Notes: generated by a model from the letters alone, not told the origin. Counted from the stretch's first letter, positions 48,957 to 57,854 are shown. The stretch is 64,000 nucleotides of DNA from Burkholderia sp. BCC1644 (GCF_902833225.1 NZ_CADFEI010000006.1:310001-374000); one strand, 5' to 3'. Numbers and translations: made by a program.

Positions 48957-49808
48957 ATGTTTCCGACACCCGTTACCCACTGGAAGCCGGTATCGCGCCG
49001 GCTGTACAAGCTGTCGCTGCCCGTCGCGTTGCTGATCTGGCTATTGCCGATGATCGCCGTGTTCGTCACGTCGGTGCGCTCGACGGAAGAACTCGTCGAA
49101 GGCCACTACTGGGGCTGGCCGCGGCACTTCGCGATGGTCGAGAACTACCGCGACGCGCTGACGACGTCGCCGATGCTGCATTACTTCTGGAACAGCGTGC
49201 AGATCACGGTGCCGTCGGTGATCGGCTCGATCGCGCTCGCGGCGATGGCCGGCTTTGCGCTGGCGACCTACCGGTTTCGCGGCAATGCCGCGCTGTTCGG
49301 CACGTTCGTCGCCGGCAACTTCGTGCCGGTGCAGGTGCTGATGATTCCGGTGCGCGACCTGTCGCTGAGGCTCGGTGTGTTCAATACCGTCGAAGCGCTG
49401 ATCCTGTTTCATGTCGCGTTTCAGACGGGGTTCTGCACGCTGTTCCTGCGCAACTTCATCAAGCAGTTGCCGTTCGAGCTGATCGAGGCCGCGCGGATCG
49501 AAGGCGCCGGGGAATGGACGGTGTTCTGGCGGATCGTGCTGCCGTTGATCCGGCCTGCGTTGGCCGCGCTTGCGATTCTCGTGTTTACGTTCGTGTGGAA
49601 CGATTACTTCTGGGCGCTGTGTCTCACCCAGGGCGATGAAGCCGCGCCGATCACGGCGGGCGTCGCGGCGCTGAAGGGGCAATGGACGACGTCGTGGAAT
49701 CTCGTTTCGGCCGGGTCGATTCTTGCGGCGCTGCCGTCGGTCGCGATGTTCTTCGCGATGCAGAAGCACTTCGTCGCGGGGCTCACGTTCGGCGCGACGA
49801 AAGGCTGA
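48957..49808 (+). CDS. Sugar ABC transporter permease (MalG type)
   Basis: A protein of 283 residues, six transmembrane segments, with EAA loop EAARIEGAGEWTVFWRIVLPLIRPA. It pairs with the MalF-type permease encoded 21 bp upstream. Last gene of the LacI-controlled operon; a strong intrinsic terminator follows 50 bp later. Confidence 0.92.
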   Translation: MFPTPVTHWKPVSRRLYKLSLPVALLIWLLPMIAVFVTSVRSTEELVEGHYWGWPRHFAMVENYRDALTTSPMLHYFWNSVQITVPSVIGSIALAAMAGFALATYRFRGNAALFGTFVAGNFVPVQVLMIPVRDLSLRLGVFNTVEALILFHVAFQTGFCTLFLRNFIKQLPFELIEAARIEGAGEWTVFWRIVLPLIRPALAALAILVFTFVWNDYFWALCLTQGDEAAPITAGVAALKGQWTTSWNLVSAGSILAALPSVAMFFAMQKHFVAGLTFGATKG

Positions 49809-49857
49809 ACGCACGCCGGACGCGTTTTCGTATCTCCCCCTCCGCATCGTGAGGTTG

Positions 49858-49879
49858 CCCGCTTCGGCGGGCTTTTTTC
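49858..49879 (+). terminator. Intrinsic terminator of the ABC/GH42 operon
   Basis: GCCCGC-TTCG-GCGGGC: a perfect 6-bp GC stem with a stable TTCG tetraloop, followed by six T and, after CA, six more T. The clearest Rho-independent terminator in the window. Confidence 0.92.
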
Positions 49880-50122
49880 ATTTTTTCGAGGTTGGGTGGA
49901 TGTTGCCAGGCACTGCGACGCAAACTTTCGCCACAGACCCAATTCAACAATCACAATGTGCAGGCCTACCGCATCGGATAAGCACTCAACCACAACGCCC
50001 CAAGCCATCGGTTGCAATCCACGACCTTGCAACTGGCCCCCAGATCAACCGCAAGACCGTGACCCGAATCCGCCGCTTGTGCACCACGCAAGGGGTTCAA
50101 TGAACGGCCTTCGGCGTCGACC
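49880..50122. other. Left edge of accessory island, no gene recognised
   Basis: Composition shifts here from GC-rich to mixed. A short plus-strand stretch reads INRKTVTRIRRLCTTQG, reminiscent of a helix-turn-helix from IS630-like transposases, but it stops at once and no other transposase part is near. No inverted repeats, attachment site or tRNA was found. Confidence 0.4.
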
Positions 50123-50800
50123 TCATTGCGCTCCCCGGGGAAATGGATCAACCAAATCCTTTGAGCGCAACCATCCAAACGTGACACGACCATCAAACTT
50201 TGGCCCCGTATTGACGTAGCGGATATATGAGAACTCACCGCTCACTTTTAGAACAACGACGGCATCGCCACTTACAAGGTAAGAATTTTTGACTATGAAT
50301 TTTCCGCCTTTTATATCATGCAAGCGGGATTTTTTTGTGACCAATCGAATACCTAATGCTGGAACTTCACTTGAAGTGAAAAATTCCTGCGCCGAAACAT
50401 CCGGTGGGTCAGCAGAGAAGATGCCTTGCGCGCTGCTGCAACCGGCCTGCGGGCTCACTGTTCTAAGAATCCATCCCTCATATTTTTTGTATAAATAGCC
50501 ATCGATGTCGTAATCTTTGTCTCGATCTTCAAAATCGAGAGATCCATCTCCACTAAGAAAGGTGTTGATCCTGAAGGCAGAGTAACCCGCCTTGCCAGGA
50601 TACTTTCCATCAAACACACCATAGAATAAGAAATAGCAAGATCCATTTTCACCGATTCTTGAGTAAATCCCGGTTACACGGTTGGAATTCACAAACGCAA
50701 CCAAGTATGGTTGCTGAAATAGAACAGCACTCCCAGCAAATACCGATCCAGACATTGTCAATATCGCTACAATTAGCAGCCGTCTACTTAAACGAATCAT
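50123..50800 (-). CDS. Candidate periplasmic immunity protein, unknown family
   Basis: A protein of 225 residues that I do not recognise. It has a signal peptide (RLSRRLLIVAILTMSGSVFA, about 3-22), so the mature protein is periplasmic. Low-GC codon use resembles the vgrG and effector genes and differs from the catabolic genes around it. ATG 50800 overlaps the end of the muramidase frame by 17 bp; a TTG at 50812 is an alternative start. Position directly after a peptidoglycan-cleaving type VI effector, tight coupling and periplasmic targeting fit an immunity protein that neutralises the muramidase from sister cells. Inference from context. Confidence 0.65.
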   Translation of the reverse strand: MIRLSRRLLIVAILTMSGSVFAGSAVLFQQPYLVAFVNSNRVTGIYSRIGENGSCYFLFYGVFDGKYPGKAGYSAFRINTFLSGDGSLDFEDRDKDYDIDGYLYKKYEGWILRTVSPQAGCSSAQGIFSADPPDVSAQEFFTSSEVPALGIRLVTKKSRLHDIKGGKFIVKNSYLVSGDAVVVLKVSGEFSYIRYVNTGPKFDGRVTFGWLRSKDLVDPFPRGAQ

Positions 50801-51407
50801 AAAATTTCCCAAGATTCTTCGGATAATCTGGATTCACCGTCTCCCAGTATTTCCCGTTGTAGCCTCTAGCGACTTTGACCCAATCATGTTCGCGCAGTCC
50901 CGCAAGAGCCAGGGGCTTCACCTTCTGCATAAATGCGACAAATATTTTTACTTGACCATCCGTTCCGGACATGAATTCGTTGACGAAATCGAAGACGGTC
51001 GCGTATCCGCAAGCCTTGAAGTTATCTCCCAAAATTTGGAAACCTCCCCAAGAGGTAGCCCTCAAGGCAAGCTCAAAGTCAAGAGTACATGCACGTGCAA
51101 GTTTCTCATACTGCCCCAGGCCACCTACTCCGTAAGGTGCTCGTGTTGGAAAGCACAGATCCGGATGGGCCGGGTATGGATTTATGACAGCGAAGGCCTT
51201 CTTCCTCCCTTTTGATTTCTTGTCTTTCTTCTCTATTTTCTCCGCTGCAGCCGCAGCGTCGACCATCTTTTGCACTGAAAATCGATAAAAAAGTGTGCGC
51301 TCATACAAAATGGACGGCAACCCGTTGTCCAAATATGGATACCCCTGAGATTCTTGCTGGATAATTGCCTTAATTGCAGCAACTTCGACATTTAGCTCAC
51401 GTGCCAT
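50784..51407 (-). CDS. N-acetylmuramidase domain (C-terminal half of split T6SS effector)
   Basis: A frame of 207 codons with the fold family called N-acetylmuramidase (DUF3380): VEVAAIKAIIQQESQG (8-23) with the likely catalytic Glu19, LPSILYERTLFYRF, YGVGGLGQYEKLARA and SWGGFQILGDNFKACGY. The domain cleaves peptidoglycan. The ATG at 51407 lacks a ribosome site, and the in-frame sequence just upstream (FFSDAQQQH) looks like continuing domain sequence. I therefore think this half is normally fused to the preceding 291-codon frame and is separated by a frameshift at 51428-51434. A lysine-rich insert (EKIEKKDKKSKGRKK) lies at about 56-70. Confidence 0.8.
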   Translation of the reverse strand: MARELNVEVAAIKAIIQQESQGYPYLDNGLPSILYERTLFYRFSVQKMVDAAAAAEKIEKKDKKSKGRKKAFAVINPYPAHPDLCFPTRAPYGVGGLGQYEKLARACTLDFELALRATSWGGFQILGDNFKACGYATVFDFVNEFMSGTDGQVKIFVAFMQKVKPLALAGLREHDWVKVARGYNGKYWETVNPDYPKNLGKFYDSFK

Positions 51408-52267
51408 ATGCTGCTGCTGAGCATCAGAAAAAAATCCGGATTCGGATAACTCAGCCTGGAGCCAAATACGCTCAGCGTTACGGTGTTTGGCTTTCCCGTA
51501 TCGACGACTTTGTAGCGGTGTTCAATTGTGATCTTCGTTTTCTTCTTATGAGACTTCGGATCCACTGTAACTTCCTTGTTTTTCTTTGGGAAATCTTTAT
51601 TTACCCGACCTTGCTCTGTGACTTTCTGAGTCCACCCTATATATGGACCGAAATCACAAATTAACCTCTCGATCGTCATGATTTCCCCCGCTTTTACAAC
51701 CGGCAGATTGAGGTCTTGTTCAAACTCATCCTTCGGCGTGAGTCTGGTGGTGGCCTCCAGATGATATTCGGGACTGACAATGGTGAACGCGCTGATATCC
51801 TTCGTAGGGACAATCTTTGTTTTCCAGGCGTACTCTCCGCGACGATTCCTCACGAACACATCGATCGGCTGATTGCGAGCGGCATTTGTGACCGTCACCG
51901 CGAAACCATCCTTGTCGGTGATGGCTTCCGTTTTGTTGTCCAAAATCGGGGGCGAGGGCGGAGTAGCCGGTTCGGTTTCGCCATTCGAGGGCGCCGGGCT
52001 GGACGCTGGTACAGATGCAGGAGCCAGCGCGGGCGGCGTTGCCTCGGCCTTGTTCGATGCGGAAGGCGCCTCTTGGACAGTCGTCGGGTCCGGACCGATT
52101 CGCCAAGTAGGGGCGGGAGGGGTGCCTTTGCCAGCCGTCAATTGGACGGACAGGCCTTCGATGGGCTTTCGCAGTACATCCCGGAAGACCACGGTTACTA
52201 CCACGGAAGCGACGGGTTGAGCCTTAGCCTTCGGTGCCGGTGCGTCGGCGGGTTGTGCTTTCGACAC
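51392..52267 (-). CDS. N-terminal half of split T6SS effector (beta-rich adaptor)
   Basis: A frame of 291 codons with GTG start at 52267 and AGGGAGAA upstream. Residues 20-45 and 115-160 (VVVTVVFRDVLRKPIEGLSV; ITDKDGFAVTVTN) resemble a transthyretin-like/carboxypeptidase-regulatory beta fold, interrupted by an Ala/Pro/Ser linker (about 65-110). The last part (GEIMTIERLICDFGPYIG; HRYKVVDTGKPNTV) leads to NPDFF, where seven T occur; one extra T would join it to the muramidase frame. Probably the VgrG-docking part of the effector. The last 11 residues of this frame look like out-of-frame read-through. Confidence 0.65.
   Translation of the reverse strand: MSKAQPADAPAPKAKAQPVASVVVTVVFRDVLRKPIEGLSVQLTAGKGTPPAPTWRIGPDPTTVQEAPSASNKAEATPPALAPASVPASSPAPSNGETEPATPPSPPILDNKTEAITDKDGFAVTVTNAARNQPIDVFVRNRRGEYAWKTKIVPTKDISAFTIVSPEYHLEATTRLTPKDEFEQDLNLPVVKAGEIMTIERLICDFGPYIGWTQKVTEQGRVNKDFPKKNKEVTVDPKSHKKKTKITIEHRYKVVDTGKPNTVTLSVFGSRLSYPNPDFFLMLSSSIWHVS
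51428..51434 (-). other. Homopolymer T7 at effector frame junction
   Basis: On the coding strand the codons GAT TTT TTT CTG carry a T-TTT-TTT heptamer. A -1 slip there yields DFFSDAQQQHMARELNV, which joins both halves into one protein of about 494 residues. It may be a programmed slip, transcriptional slippage, a real one-base deletion, or a base-calling error. Confidence 0.7.
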
Positions 52268-52310
52268 TTATTCTCCCTATCGATTTCGCTGATATAAGAA
52301 GTTGAATCGG

Positions 52311-55211
52311 TCAAGTTTCCTCTTGCTCATCGCCCTGGTCCTCACTCGCGTCGTCGACTGCTTCTTCATGGTCGTAAGCATCTTCAATCGCGTGCCAGTC
52401 GCCGTCACCGATCTCACACTTCACGTTCGTTGACGTAGGCGTGTGAACAGCTGCCGTTTCGCCGTCGAGCAGCCCGCCCTGCTGCTGAAGTGTTCCGTCC
52501 GGCAAATAGATGCGATATGTCTGCGCTTGCAGCGCTTCCCCGACACCAAGATTGGCGATGACCGAAGATACGTCGAAAGTCTGCGTATACTCGTGGGCCA
52601 GGTTTTGCTGCAACGTGCTGACAGGAAGCGGCGGGATGGAGTAGCGCATACTGGCCGGCCCACTAAACGCATGCTGCGCTCCCTTGAACTCGACGGTCCC
52701 GGGTGCATGCCCGCGGATATTGCCGTCTTCAAGCGTGATTGATGCGCCGCCCGCAGTAAGCACCAGCTTTCCACCCGCTGCGATCTCGATGTCACCTCGT
52801 GCCAGCAGTTTGAGGACTGCTTTAGCGATCACCTCGACATTTGAATCATGTGACTGGATCTGCACGGGTCCCTTGGTGAACAGCCTGATCGCAGTCTGTG
52901 AGAACATCCCAATGGCTTTGGCGGCATTTACGATAAATGCTCCTGCTGATCCGATATGCGTGTTCAGGCCGCTGACCAAATTGATATGGTGGTCTGCCGT
53001 CATGTGCAGCGAGTCTTGCGTAGACGTGCCGATGCCGAACGGACTAGCGAGTAGCAGAATGGCCTTCTTGAACGCGTTCGCACTGCCAGTCCCGCCCCCT
53101 GCAGTACGACCGCCGCCGGCTTCCGGCGTTTCCGACTGCCGGGTAGCGTCCGTGAATTGCTTGAGCGAAGCGTGGCTCTCCTTCAAGCTGTCCGCGTGGT
53201 GCTGCACGCCAACGTTCGACAGCGCCTCAACGATGCTTTCGGCGCTAATCAATTGACCCTGCGCTTCCTTGACGTCAAGCTGATCATCGTTGTGCGCCTT
53301 CGCGTGCGTTCCTATATATGCACCACGATTCGCCCGCATACCGAGATAATCATCCGTATGCAGCAAAGCTCCTTTTCCGAGGTATCGGCCCCGAGCGTTG
53401 TTATTGCCCGCATGGTCGATCAGAACCCCTTGGTGGTACAGGCTGTAGCTGTTCCCGACCCTACCCGTGTAGGTGGTCAGTCGCGTAGCCCCTTGATGTG
53501 TCGCATCGTCGTGTACGAACGCGTTGTAAGCACCACTCTTACCAAAGCCATTCGACATGAGGCCCGAGAGGAGCACGTTGGTATGCCACTGCGGGAGCGT
53601 CGTTTGGGACGGCAGGCGCCCGAGCACATACGGCCGGTCGCAATCACCCTGGAAGTAGTCGACGAGGACCCATTCGTCTTTGCGCGGCACATGAACGCCA
53701 CCATAGCCATATCCGGTGTCGGCCTGCATCACCAGCAGTGGCGGTGACGTTTGCGTCTGGTTCGTTCCGTCGCGCTCGTCCCACGGGTAGATCACGTAAA
53801 TGCGATTGCGCTCGTCGGCCCATGCTTCCTCATTATCCGGACCATTCACGAGCGCGTGCTCGGCATACATCAGCGGCTTTCCATGCTCGAACGGACTGCG
53901 ATACTCGATGTTGGTCCGCTGCGCTTCTACTTTGACCAAGTAGATGCCGCCAAAGCCATCGACGGGATTGGCTCGTGAGCCAAACTGAGTGCCATAGTCC
54001 TGGCGCAAGTCGGACAATACGCCCTGCAGACTCAGTGGATAGGTCGCGGCATGATTGGATAGCGGTACATTGTTCTCAATGATCCACTCAACCTCGACGA
54101 CCATCAACTCCCGAAGGTTCGAATCGACCGTCATATGCCGCGTGTGATGCTCGAGCGTGAAACGCGATCCGGCGTCGAGCCATCGCACACCGCCGAGGCC
54201 AATGTATCGCCGGGCGGCGGAAGTCCAAGCCTGGGTCCGATTGGATGCACGTCGTCGCCCGTCGTCCGAGTTTGGGTAGGCATACGACAGGGCTTCACGA
54301 ATGATCATGGGCGCATAGGGAACGCTGCGCCTCACCTGCTGACGTCGCTCTTCGGTCACATAGGTGCTTGCGCTATCACCCAGGTCACTGCGCACCGAAT
54401 AATTCTGTTGCGGATTCTTGTAATTGAAGGAGGTTGTCGCGTAGGCGAGGCTTTGTGCGGTCTGAGTCACCGCCCATTGCGTGAAGCCATCTACCTCGTC
54501 ACGAATTGCACCGTTGAAAAATTCGACCGGCTTCGCATCAGGCAAGGCAGAAAGCCGGTCGACTATGACGAGTGTTGACACGCGCGGATCGTCCTCATAC
54601 TGGACTGGCACATGTTCGAAATAAAAGTACCATCCTTCGTCTTCGAGAATTCTATGGAGAAAGTTCAGATCGGTTTCGCTCTGCCGCGTGTACGATCGCG
54701 CACGTGGCTCGTCCCGCAGGACGAAACGTACTCGCCCGGCAAGCTGCGGATAGGCTCCCAGCAACTCAGAGAGAATTTCCCGTGAGTCTCTGTCGAACCA
54801 ATGATCGTTCTTGCTCGCCTTGCCAAGAAAGAAAAGCGCCGACTCGAACTCAACCTGGTAGACGGTCAGATTTCCGTCTTGCCCGAGCGTGTGGAATTTG
54901 TGAACGAAACCATGAATCGGTCGATAGACTGATTCAACAAATGGCTTGGAGATTTGCTGAATAAACAGCGTGACAGGCTGATGCTCGAGTTCCAGGTTAT
55001 CGATATCGTCACGTAACGAAACGACGTCGACCACCCAGCGATAGCCTCGCCCGACTCTGGACCATCCCTTTGCGCGCACTGGAATGAGCGTTTGCGCCCC
55101 CAGCGAGGAGCGGAACATAAGCAGTCGCTCGTGCTGCATCAAGCCACGATGTATCGATTCGTATAGCGTAGCCGCCCGCAATCTTGCGGGATCGACGGGT
55201 GGAAAAACCAT
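52311..55211 (-). CDS. vgrG: Type VI secretion tip protein VgrG
   Basis: A protein of 966 residues, longer than many VgrGs. Order: phage gpD/gp27-like region (about 1-400, with FVHKFHTLGQDGNLTVYQVEFE and RQSETDLNFLHRILEDEGWYFYFE), gp5/OB region with VYPWDERDG-type motif (here IYVIYPWDERDG), QADTGYGYGGVHVPRKDEWVLVDYFQGD, a DUF2345 beta-helix spike (GDIEIAAGGKLVLTAGG), then a C-terminal extension from about 855 (EYTQTFDVSSV, AQTYRIYLPDGTLQQQG) that looks transthyretin-like, and an acidic tail. It delivers the effector encoded 43 bp downstream. ATG 55211 has AAGGAAAGGAA; a TTG 33 bp upstream is not supported. Confidence 0.93.
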   Translation of the reverse strand: MVFPPVDPARLRAATLYESIHRGLMQHERLLMFRSSLGAQTLIPVRAKGWSRVGRGYRWVVDVVSLRDDIDNLELEHQPVTLFIQQISKPFVESVYRPIHGFVHKFHTLGQDGNLTVYQVEFESALFFLGKASKNDHWFDRDSREILSELLGAYPQLAGRVRFVLRDEPRARSYTRQSETDLNFLHRILEDEGWYFYFEHVPVQYEDDPRVSTLVIVDRLSALPDAKPVEFFNGAIRDEVDGFTQWAVTQTAQSLAYATTSFNYKNPQQNYSVRSDLGDSASTYVTEERRQQVRRSVPYAPMIIREALSYAYPNSDDGRRRASNRTQAWTSAARRYIGLGGVRWLDAGSRFTLEHHTRHMTVDSNLRELMVVEVEWIIENNVPLSNHAATYPLSLQGVLSDLRQDYGTQFGSRANPVDGFGGIYLVKVEAQRTNIEYRSPFEHGKPLMYAEHALVNGPDNEEAWADERNRIYVIYPWDERDGTNQTQTSPPLLVMQADTGYGYGGVHVPRKDEWVLVDYFQGDCDRPYVLGRLPSQTTLPQWHTNVLLSGLMSNGFGKSGAYNAFVHDDATHQGATRLTTYTGRVGNSYSLYHQGVLIDHAGNNNARGRYLGKGALLHTDDYLGMRANRGAYIGTHAKAHNDDQLDVKEAQGQLISAESIVEALSNVGVQHHADSLKESHASLKQFTDATRQSETPEAGGGRTAGGGTGSANAFKKAILLLASPFGIGTSTQDSLHMTADHHINLVSGLNTHIGSAGAFIVNAAKAIGMFSQTAIRLFTKGPVQIQSHDSNVEVIAKAVLKLLARGDIEIAAGGKLVLTAGGASITLEDGNIRGHAPGTVEFKGAQHAFSGPASMRYSIPPLPVSTLQQNLAHEYTQTFDVSSVIANLGVGEALQAQTYRIYLPDGTLQQQGGLLDGETAAVHTPTSTNVKCEIGDGDWHAIEDAYDHEEAVDDASEDQGDEQEET

Positions 55212-55685
55212 TTCCTTTCCTTGTCTCTCAGGTTCAACCGCCAAGGAAGCGACGCGGGTGACGGTCAGCCATTGCGACGATGAGTCGCTCGCTCGATTCT
55301 ATTCAGAATTGAGCGAAGCTATATATGCGGCCAAGTACTTGAAAGTGGTTTATCTCTGAAAAGGGGGATCCCTCTTCGCTCAATACATAATCTCAAATAT
55401 TTTAGAAAGATTAACGCAGCAACCCCGTTTCCGCACCGGAATTATCTCAATTTAAAAGCCGCCCCCTTCCTGCATGGCATGTACTTCAAATCGGACGGCA
55501 ACTTTAAATATCACAGAATGTTGCAGAACTAACTATATATACGCCACACTCTCTGCTGACGTACATTGGTCAGACATCCATCGTCGCACCGATGATCGTA
55601 CCGGCAGGCGTGGACAGTCGGGTGCCTAGGCCGACATCACCTGCACACAGGCTTTGAAGGGGCGGTGCACAGAGGATCCGCCATG
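55212..55685. other. AT-rich leader region upstream of vgrG, no gene recognised
   Basis: A 474-bp stretch, conspicuously AT-rich between about 55300 and 55560 (for example ATAATCTCAAATATTTTAGAAAG near 55389). It must hold the vgrG promoter, but I could not fix -35/-10 elements. AT-rich leaders of this kind are often bound by H-NS-like silencers. No coding frame of credible composition, no RNA gene and no repeat was seen. The right border with the helicase gene returns to GC-rich sequence. Confidence 0.5.
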
Positions 55686-57134
55686 CTACTTGGACGCTTT
55701 GCCACGGCTACCCGATTTGCCCGCCGGCCTGCCCGAACCTCCACCCGCTTTGTCCGAAGGTTTGCTGCGCGGCTTTTTCACGCTGAACGGGCTGCCGATC
55801 GTGTAGTCCGGTCCGTTACCGGCCGGCTTCGCGTGCGGCGCGGCGAGCTTGCGCTTGCTTTCTCCGCCTAGCGCTTGCGCGCGCGGCTTCTTGCCGGCCA
55901 CCGGCTTGGCCACCGGCACCGCCTGCGGCACCTTGGGCTTCTTCGGCTTTTTCGGCTTCTTGATGATCTGCCCCGTCGCACTCGTTTCCGGCACGCGGTG
56001 TTCGGCTTCGAAGCCCGGCTCTTCTTCTCGCCGCAGCGTTTGCCGGATCAGCGCTTCGATCGCGGCCAGTTGCGGTGCCTCGTCGGCACACACCAGCGAC
56101 ACCGCCACCCCGCTCGCACCCGCGCGACCGGTACGGCCGATACGGTGCACATAGTCCTGCGCGACGATCGGCAGATCGACGTTGATCACCAGCGGCAGAT
56201 CGTCGATATCCAGCCCGCGCGCCGCCACATCGGTGGCGACCAGCATCTGGACTTCGCGTGCCTTGAAGCGCTCCAGCGCACGCAGGCGCGCGGGCTGCGG
56301 CTTGTCGCCGTGGATGGTGTCGACCGCATAGCCCGCTTCATCGAGCATGGCCGCCAGGTAATCCACGCCGTTGCGCGTCTTGACGAACACCAGCGCGTGC
56401 TCCCAGTTGTTCTCGGCCACCAGGTGCATGAAGAGATCGGGCTTGTTCCGCTTGTCGACCGTCACCACCCACTGCTTGATCTTGCTGGCCGTGGCATTGG
56501 GCGGGCTGACGCTGATATCGACCGGGCTGCGCAGGATGTTGGCCGCCATCGCGCGGATCTCGTCGGTAAACGTCGCGGAAAACAGCAGCGTCTGGCGCCG
56601 GGCCGGCAATGCAGCGAAGACGGCGTCGAGTTCGCGCGCAAAGCCGAGATCCAGCATGCGGTCGGCTTCATCGAGCACCAGCGTCTGCACCTGATCGAAC
56701 TGCACGGCGTTCTGGCGATTGAGGTCGAGCAGACGGCCCGGCGTGGCGACGAGCACGTCCACGCCCTTGCGCAGCTTCATCATCTGCGGATTGATGCTCA
56801 CGCCGCCGTAGGCGGCCAGGAGACGCAAATCGAGGCCTTTGCCGTACTCGACGAAGCTTTGCAGCACCTGTTCGGCCAGTTCACGCGTGGGCACCAGCAC
56901 CAGCACGCGCGCGCGGTTGCTCGACACCGCCGGGCCGTGTTGCACCAGCCGTTGCAGCAGCGGCAGCGCAAAACCGGCCGTTTTGCCCGTGCCGGTCTGC
57001 GCCGCGGCCATGACGTCCTTGCCACTCAGCACGGCAGGGATCGCCTTGGCCTGCACCGGCGTAGGTGTCTGGTAATTGAGGCCCTGCAGGTTGCGCAGCA
57101 GCGGCTCGATCAGGCCAAGCGAGGCAAAGGACAT
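55686..57134 (-). CDS. rhlE: DEAD-box ATP-dependent RNA helicase (RhlE type)
   Basis: A protein of 482 residues. Q motif (LGLIEPLLRNLQGLNYQTPTPVQ region, 6-28), Walker A AAQTGTGKT (44-52), PTRELAEQ, DEAD (VLDEADRMLD), SAT, and HRIGRTGRAG are all intact. The C-terminal 100 residues are a basic, low-complexity tail (KKPKKPKKPKVP, GRPAGKSGSRGKASK) as in RhlE proteins, for RNA binding. It remodels RNA duplexes, for instance in ribosome assembly or mRNA decay. Start at ATG 57134; the upstream open frame overlaps the next gene. Confidence 0.92.
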   Translation of the reverse strand: MSFASLGLIEPLLRNLQGLNYQTPTPVQAKAIPAVLSGKDVMAAAQTGTGKTAGFALPLLQRLVQHGPAVSSNRARVLVLVPTRELAEQVLQSFVEYGKGLDLRLLAAYGGVSINPQMMKLRKGVDVLVATPGRLLDLNRQNAVQFDQVQTLVLDEADRMLDLGFARELDAVFAALPARRQTLLFSATFTDEIRAMAANILRSPVDISVSPPNATASKIKQWVVTVDKRNKPDLFMHLVAENNWEHALVFVKTRNGVDYLAAMLDEAGYAVDTIHGDKPQPARLRALERFKAREVQMLVATDVAARGLDIDDLPLVINVDLPIVAQDYVHRIGRTGRAGASGVAVSLVCADEAPQLAAIEALIRQTLRREEEPGFEAEHRVPETSATGQIIKKPKKPKKPKVPQAVPVAKPVAGKKPRAQALGGESKRKLAAPHAKPAGNGPDYTIGSPFSVKKPRSKPSDKAGGGSGRPAGKSGSRGKASK

Positions 57135-57169
57135 GGACGTATTCCGGGCTAAAACCGCAATTCTAGCGG

Positions 57170-57667
57170 TTACGGCGCGGGTTGAGCCCCGTCCGCTCCA
57201 CCGCGCAGCCGCACATCGACCGCCCCGATATTCTTCTCGTGCGCCACCAGCATCAACGACAGCGCGTGGTGCATGTCCCGATCGGCGAGCGTCGGCAGCA
57301 ACGTCTGCAGCTTGCGAACCACCCAGCGCTGGCCCCGATTCAGGAACGCCATCCGCTCCGCCAGATCGTCGATCGCCATCGCCTGCTCGTAGAACGCGCC
57401 GGTCGCGCGCGTCGGTACCGCATCGAGCGACCGGATCGCGTCGACGAGCACGCTGCACCAGTGCGCCTCGTCCTGGCGAATATGGGCGATCAGCCGATGC
57501 AGTTCGGGATCGTCGCGCACCTCGACCGCCGTCTCGGAAGCGACACGCGCGCCTGCGCGCTCGGCCTCCAGCAGCTCGTCGAGCGTCGCCAGCAGCGCGG
57601 CGCGATCTTCATGCGGAGTCGGGTCGGCGCGGGCGTCAGGCCCGTCGCCACGCGTCGGAATCGACAT
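57170..57667 (-). CDS. Ferritin-like helical protein of unknown function
   Basis: A protein of 165 residues, mostly helical, with acidic-histidine patterns of ferritin-like four-helix proteins (LLEAERAGARVASE; HRLIAHIRQDEAHWCSVLVDAI). It resembles an uncharacterised family (DUF6306-type). ATG 57667 has a perfect AGGAGG upstream. Neighbouring helicase in the same direction may share the transcript (35-bp gap). No reaction can be assigned. Confidence 0.7.
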   Translation of the reverse strand: MSIPTRGDGPDARADPTPHEDRAALLATLDELLEAERAGARVASETAVEVRDDPELHRLIAHIRQDEAHWCSVLVDAIRSLDAVPTRATGAFYEQAMAIDDLAERMAFLNRGQRWVVRKLQTLLPTLADRDMHHALSLMLVAHEKNIGAVDVRLRGGADGAQPAP

Positions 57668-57725
57668 GCAGCATCCTCCTGTCAGGATCGATGGCGTAAT
57701 ACATGCGACGGTACACGGCGCGTGT

Positions 57726-57739
57726 TGCACGATCGTGCA
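57726..57739. promoter_or_regulatory. 14-bp palindrome upstream of ferritin-like gene
   Basis: Perfect palindrome TGCACGATCGTGCA, 59 bp before the ferritin-like start codon, in the 187-bp gap before glcC. A second, shorter dyad CATCA-CATTA-TGATG lies at 57766-57780. Possible operator sites; regulator unknown. Confidence 0.4.
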
Positions 57740-57854
57740 TATCCGAGGATGCCGCCCGCCAAATACATCACATTATGATGCAATAACCAATCAAGCCGCA
57801 TCGTCAACGTACTTCGCTTGATCGACGTCATCGCACGAACGCACCGGCGCCCGC

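Noticed and set aside
50020..50103. IS630-like transposase fragment (INRKTVTRIRRLC)
   Set aside because: Only about 20 residues resemble a helix-turn-helix; no DDE region or terminal repeats nearby. Kept only as a remark on the island edge.
55212..55244. TTG start extending VgrG by 11 residues
   Set aside because: The internal ATG at 55211 has a strong AAGGAAAGGAA site, and the extra residues do not match the usual VgrG start.
55570..55672. Short minus-strand frame ending GTRLSTPAGTIIGATMDV after the helicase gene
   Set aside because: Looks protein-like but has no start, no ribosome site and overlaps the helicase end; too short to call a gene or remnant.
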